From Lysobacter lycopersici (GTDB taxonomy: Bacteria; Pseudomonadota; Gammaproteobacteria; Xanthomonadales; Xanthomonadaceae), in the NCBI RefSeq assembly GCF_007556775.1, contig NZ_CP041742.1:2122001-2186000 (forward strand): a stretch of 64,000 nucleotides of DNA. Reading direction: 5' to 3'. This document shows, one piece after another, positions 63,070 through 64,000 of this stretch. Under the pieces are notes generated by a model. The model worked only from the letters and a program-made list of their open reading frames with translations, made no database searches and was not told the DNA's origin. A program made the position numbers and the translations under genes. Each line of letters opens with the position of its first letter. Positions within the stretch are counted from its first letter, which is position 1.

Positions 63070-63085
63070 CCACTACATCTTGGGG
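63070..63085 (+). promoter_or_regulatory. Candidate NrdR box upstream of nrdJ
   Basis: CCACTACATCTTGGGG resembles the NrdR consensus (ACACWATATATWGTGT) with the central CTA-AT-TTG core kept, and it lies just after the predicted transcription start. NrdR represses ribonucleotide reductase genes when dATP is high. A single box is seen; NrdR sites usually come in pairs, so the partner may be degenerate. Confidence 0.5.
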
Positions 63086-63274
63086 TCGGCGAACGGGTGA
63101 AGGCCCATTTATGGGGGTGGCTTCCAGCCGACGGGAGGCGGTCGGAAGCCCTGGAAAGGCACCAGAATTGCAGGTTTCGGCGCCTGCGGCGGGCGATTTC
63201 GCTGCGGCCGCGGCACCGGGATCCCATCACCAAAACACGGGCGCGGCGACACCGCGACGGAGGAAGGAATCAGC

Positions 63275-64000
63275 ATGAGCAGCGTTCGCCTGGAAGCGGT
63301 GAAATCGATGGGAACCACGACGGAAGCGGAAATCCCGATGCAGCCGGCATCGGTCGACATCTGGGACAAGAAGTACCGGTTGAAGACCAAGCAGGGCGAG
63401 GCCATCGATGCCGACATCGACGGCACCTACCAGCGCGTCGCCCGCGCCCTCGCCGATGCCGAGCCCGACGACGACAAGCGCGCCTACTGGTACGAGCGCT
63501 TCGTGTGGGCGCTGCGCCGCGGCGCGATCCCCGCCGGCCGCATCACTTCCAATGCCGGCGCGCTCGAGCACAAGCCCGCCACCAGCACCATCAATTGCAC
63601 CGTGTCCGGGACCATCACCGACTCGATGGACGGCATCCTCGACAAGGTCCACGAGGCCGGGCTCACGCTGAAAGCCGGCTGCGGCATCGGCTACGAATTC
63701 TCGACGCTGCGCCCGCGCGGCGCCTTCGTCGCCGGCGCCGGCGCCTACACCTCCGGCCCGATGTCGTTCATGGATATCTACGACAAGATGTGCTTCACCG
63801 TGTCTTCCGCGGGCGGCCGCCGCGGCGCGCAGATGGGCACGTTCGACGTCTCGCACCCGGACGTGAAGGACTTCATCCGCGCCAAGCGCGAGGACGGGCG
63901 CCTGCGCCAGTTCAACCTCTCGCTGCTGATCACCGACGGCTTCATGGACGCGGTCAACGGCGACAAGGACTGGCCGCTGGTGTTCCCGGTCAGCGACAAG
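63275..64000 (+). CDS. nrdJ: Adenosylcobalamin-dependent ribonucleotide reductase NrdJ (partial, 5' end)
   Basis: First 242 residues of the class II enzyme that reduces ribonucleotides with coenzyme B12. Seen: N-terminal region WDKKYRLKTKQGEAIDADIDGTYQRVARALADAE, the motif NCTVSGTITDSMDGI with the active-site Cys, and GCGIGYEFSTLRPRGA. The catalytic domain continues beyond 64000. AGGAAGGA lies about eight bases before the ATG at 63275. Class II enzymes do not need oxygen or a separate radical subunit, so this supports growth under low oxygen. Confidence 0.95.
   Translation, partial: MSSVRLEAVKSMGTTTEAEIPMQPASVDIWDKKYRLKTKQGEAIDADIDGTYQRVARALADAEPDDDKRAYWYERFVWALRRGAIPAGRITSNAGALEHKPATSTINCTVSGTITDSMDGILDKVHEAGLTLKAGCGIGYEFSTLRPRGAFVAGAGAYTSGPMSFMDIYDKMCFTVSSAGGRRGAQMGTFDVSHPDVKDFIRAKREDGRLRQFNLSLLITDGFMDAVNGDKDWPLVFPVSDK

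Noticed and set aside
63085-63230. Possible cobalamin riboswitch before nrdJ
   Set aside because: GGGTGAA and AGCCGACGGGAGGCGG are faintly like B12-riboswitch pieces, but the CCCGCxACTG-type core and a clear B12 box are missing, so it is not called.

Overview
This window is a high-GC chromosomal segment from a gammaproteobacterium of the Xanthomonadaceae (Lysobacteraceae), probably a Lysobacter, Luteimonas or Thermomonas relative. The placement rests on gene order and gene types: lptM-dapF-DUF484-xerC-ubiE, mreBCD-mrdA-rodA-mltB-rlpA-dacC followed by DUF493-lipB-lipA, paired S9 peptidases, a CBM9/DUF5916 outer-membrane protein, a B12-dependent ribonucleotide reductase, and many GC-rich palindromic repeats between genes. 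The sequence alone does not fix the genus. I see no rRNA, tRNA, CRISPR, prophage or transposase.

Layout. 1-5862 (minus): a sulfite-dehydrogenase-like (SoeAB-type) molybdoenzyme operon that also contains a GST-kappa/DsbA-fold protein and an SLC13/TrkA-C permease. 5904-8913: LolA-like lipoprotein, WYL regulator, patatin phospholipase, small membrane protein. 8965-13346: two exported S9 prolyl-oligopeptidase-family enzymes. 13368-16981: lptM, dapF, DUF484, xerC, ubiE. 17077-24970: CBM9/DUF5916 outer-membrane protein, M1 peptidase lipoprotein, alpha/beta hydrolase plus lipoprotein, a low-GC orphan gene, and a PfkB kinase. 25155-34728: the rod-shape and peptidoglycan cluster. 34682-39465: ATP-grasp protein, small membrane protein, CsgG/SH3 protein, and lipoate genes. 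39546-46538: low-GC J-domain protein, Prc protease, truncated Ada-like methyltransferase, Lrp regulator, two EamA/RarD transporters. 46655-52497 (minus): frameshifted hydrolase and a MacAB-like ABC export operon. 52693-56170: ABC exporter plus DesK/LiaS-type two-component system. 56326-62848 (minus): a low-GC secreted protein, then an overlapping operon (M17 peptidase, HAD hydrolase, AI-2E permease, YqjK/YqjE/YqjD-like proteins), then a Do-family protease. 63275-end: start of nrdJ with a convincing promoter and an NrdR-box candidate.

The genes fall into working groups. MreBCD, PBP2 and RodA build the side wall, and MltB, RlpA and DacC trim it. DUF493, LipB and LipA make lipoyl cofactor. The SoeA/SoeB-like proteins would oxidise sulfite at the cytoplasmic face while the SLC13 permease could move the sulfur oxyanion.

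The most unusual feature is how the palindromic repeats interact with genes. One repeat pair lies in frame inside the molybdoenzyme gene and adds about 36 residues. Another supplies the C-terminus of LipB, one supplies the likely start codon of xerC, and one supplies the stop codon of rarD. A second repeat family, with CCCGGG cores, sits in the same orientation just after the 3' end of two of the three low-GC orphan genes. Several genes also carry a -10-like hexamer ending 6-9 bases before the start codon, which suggests leaderless transcripts.
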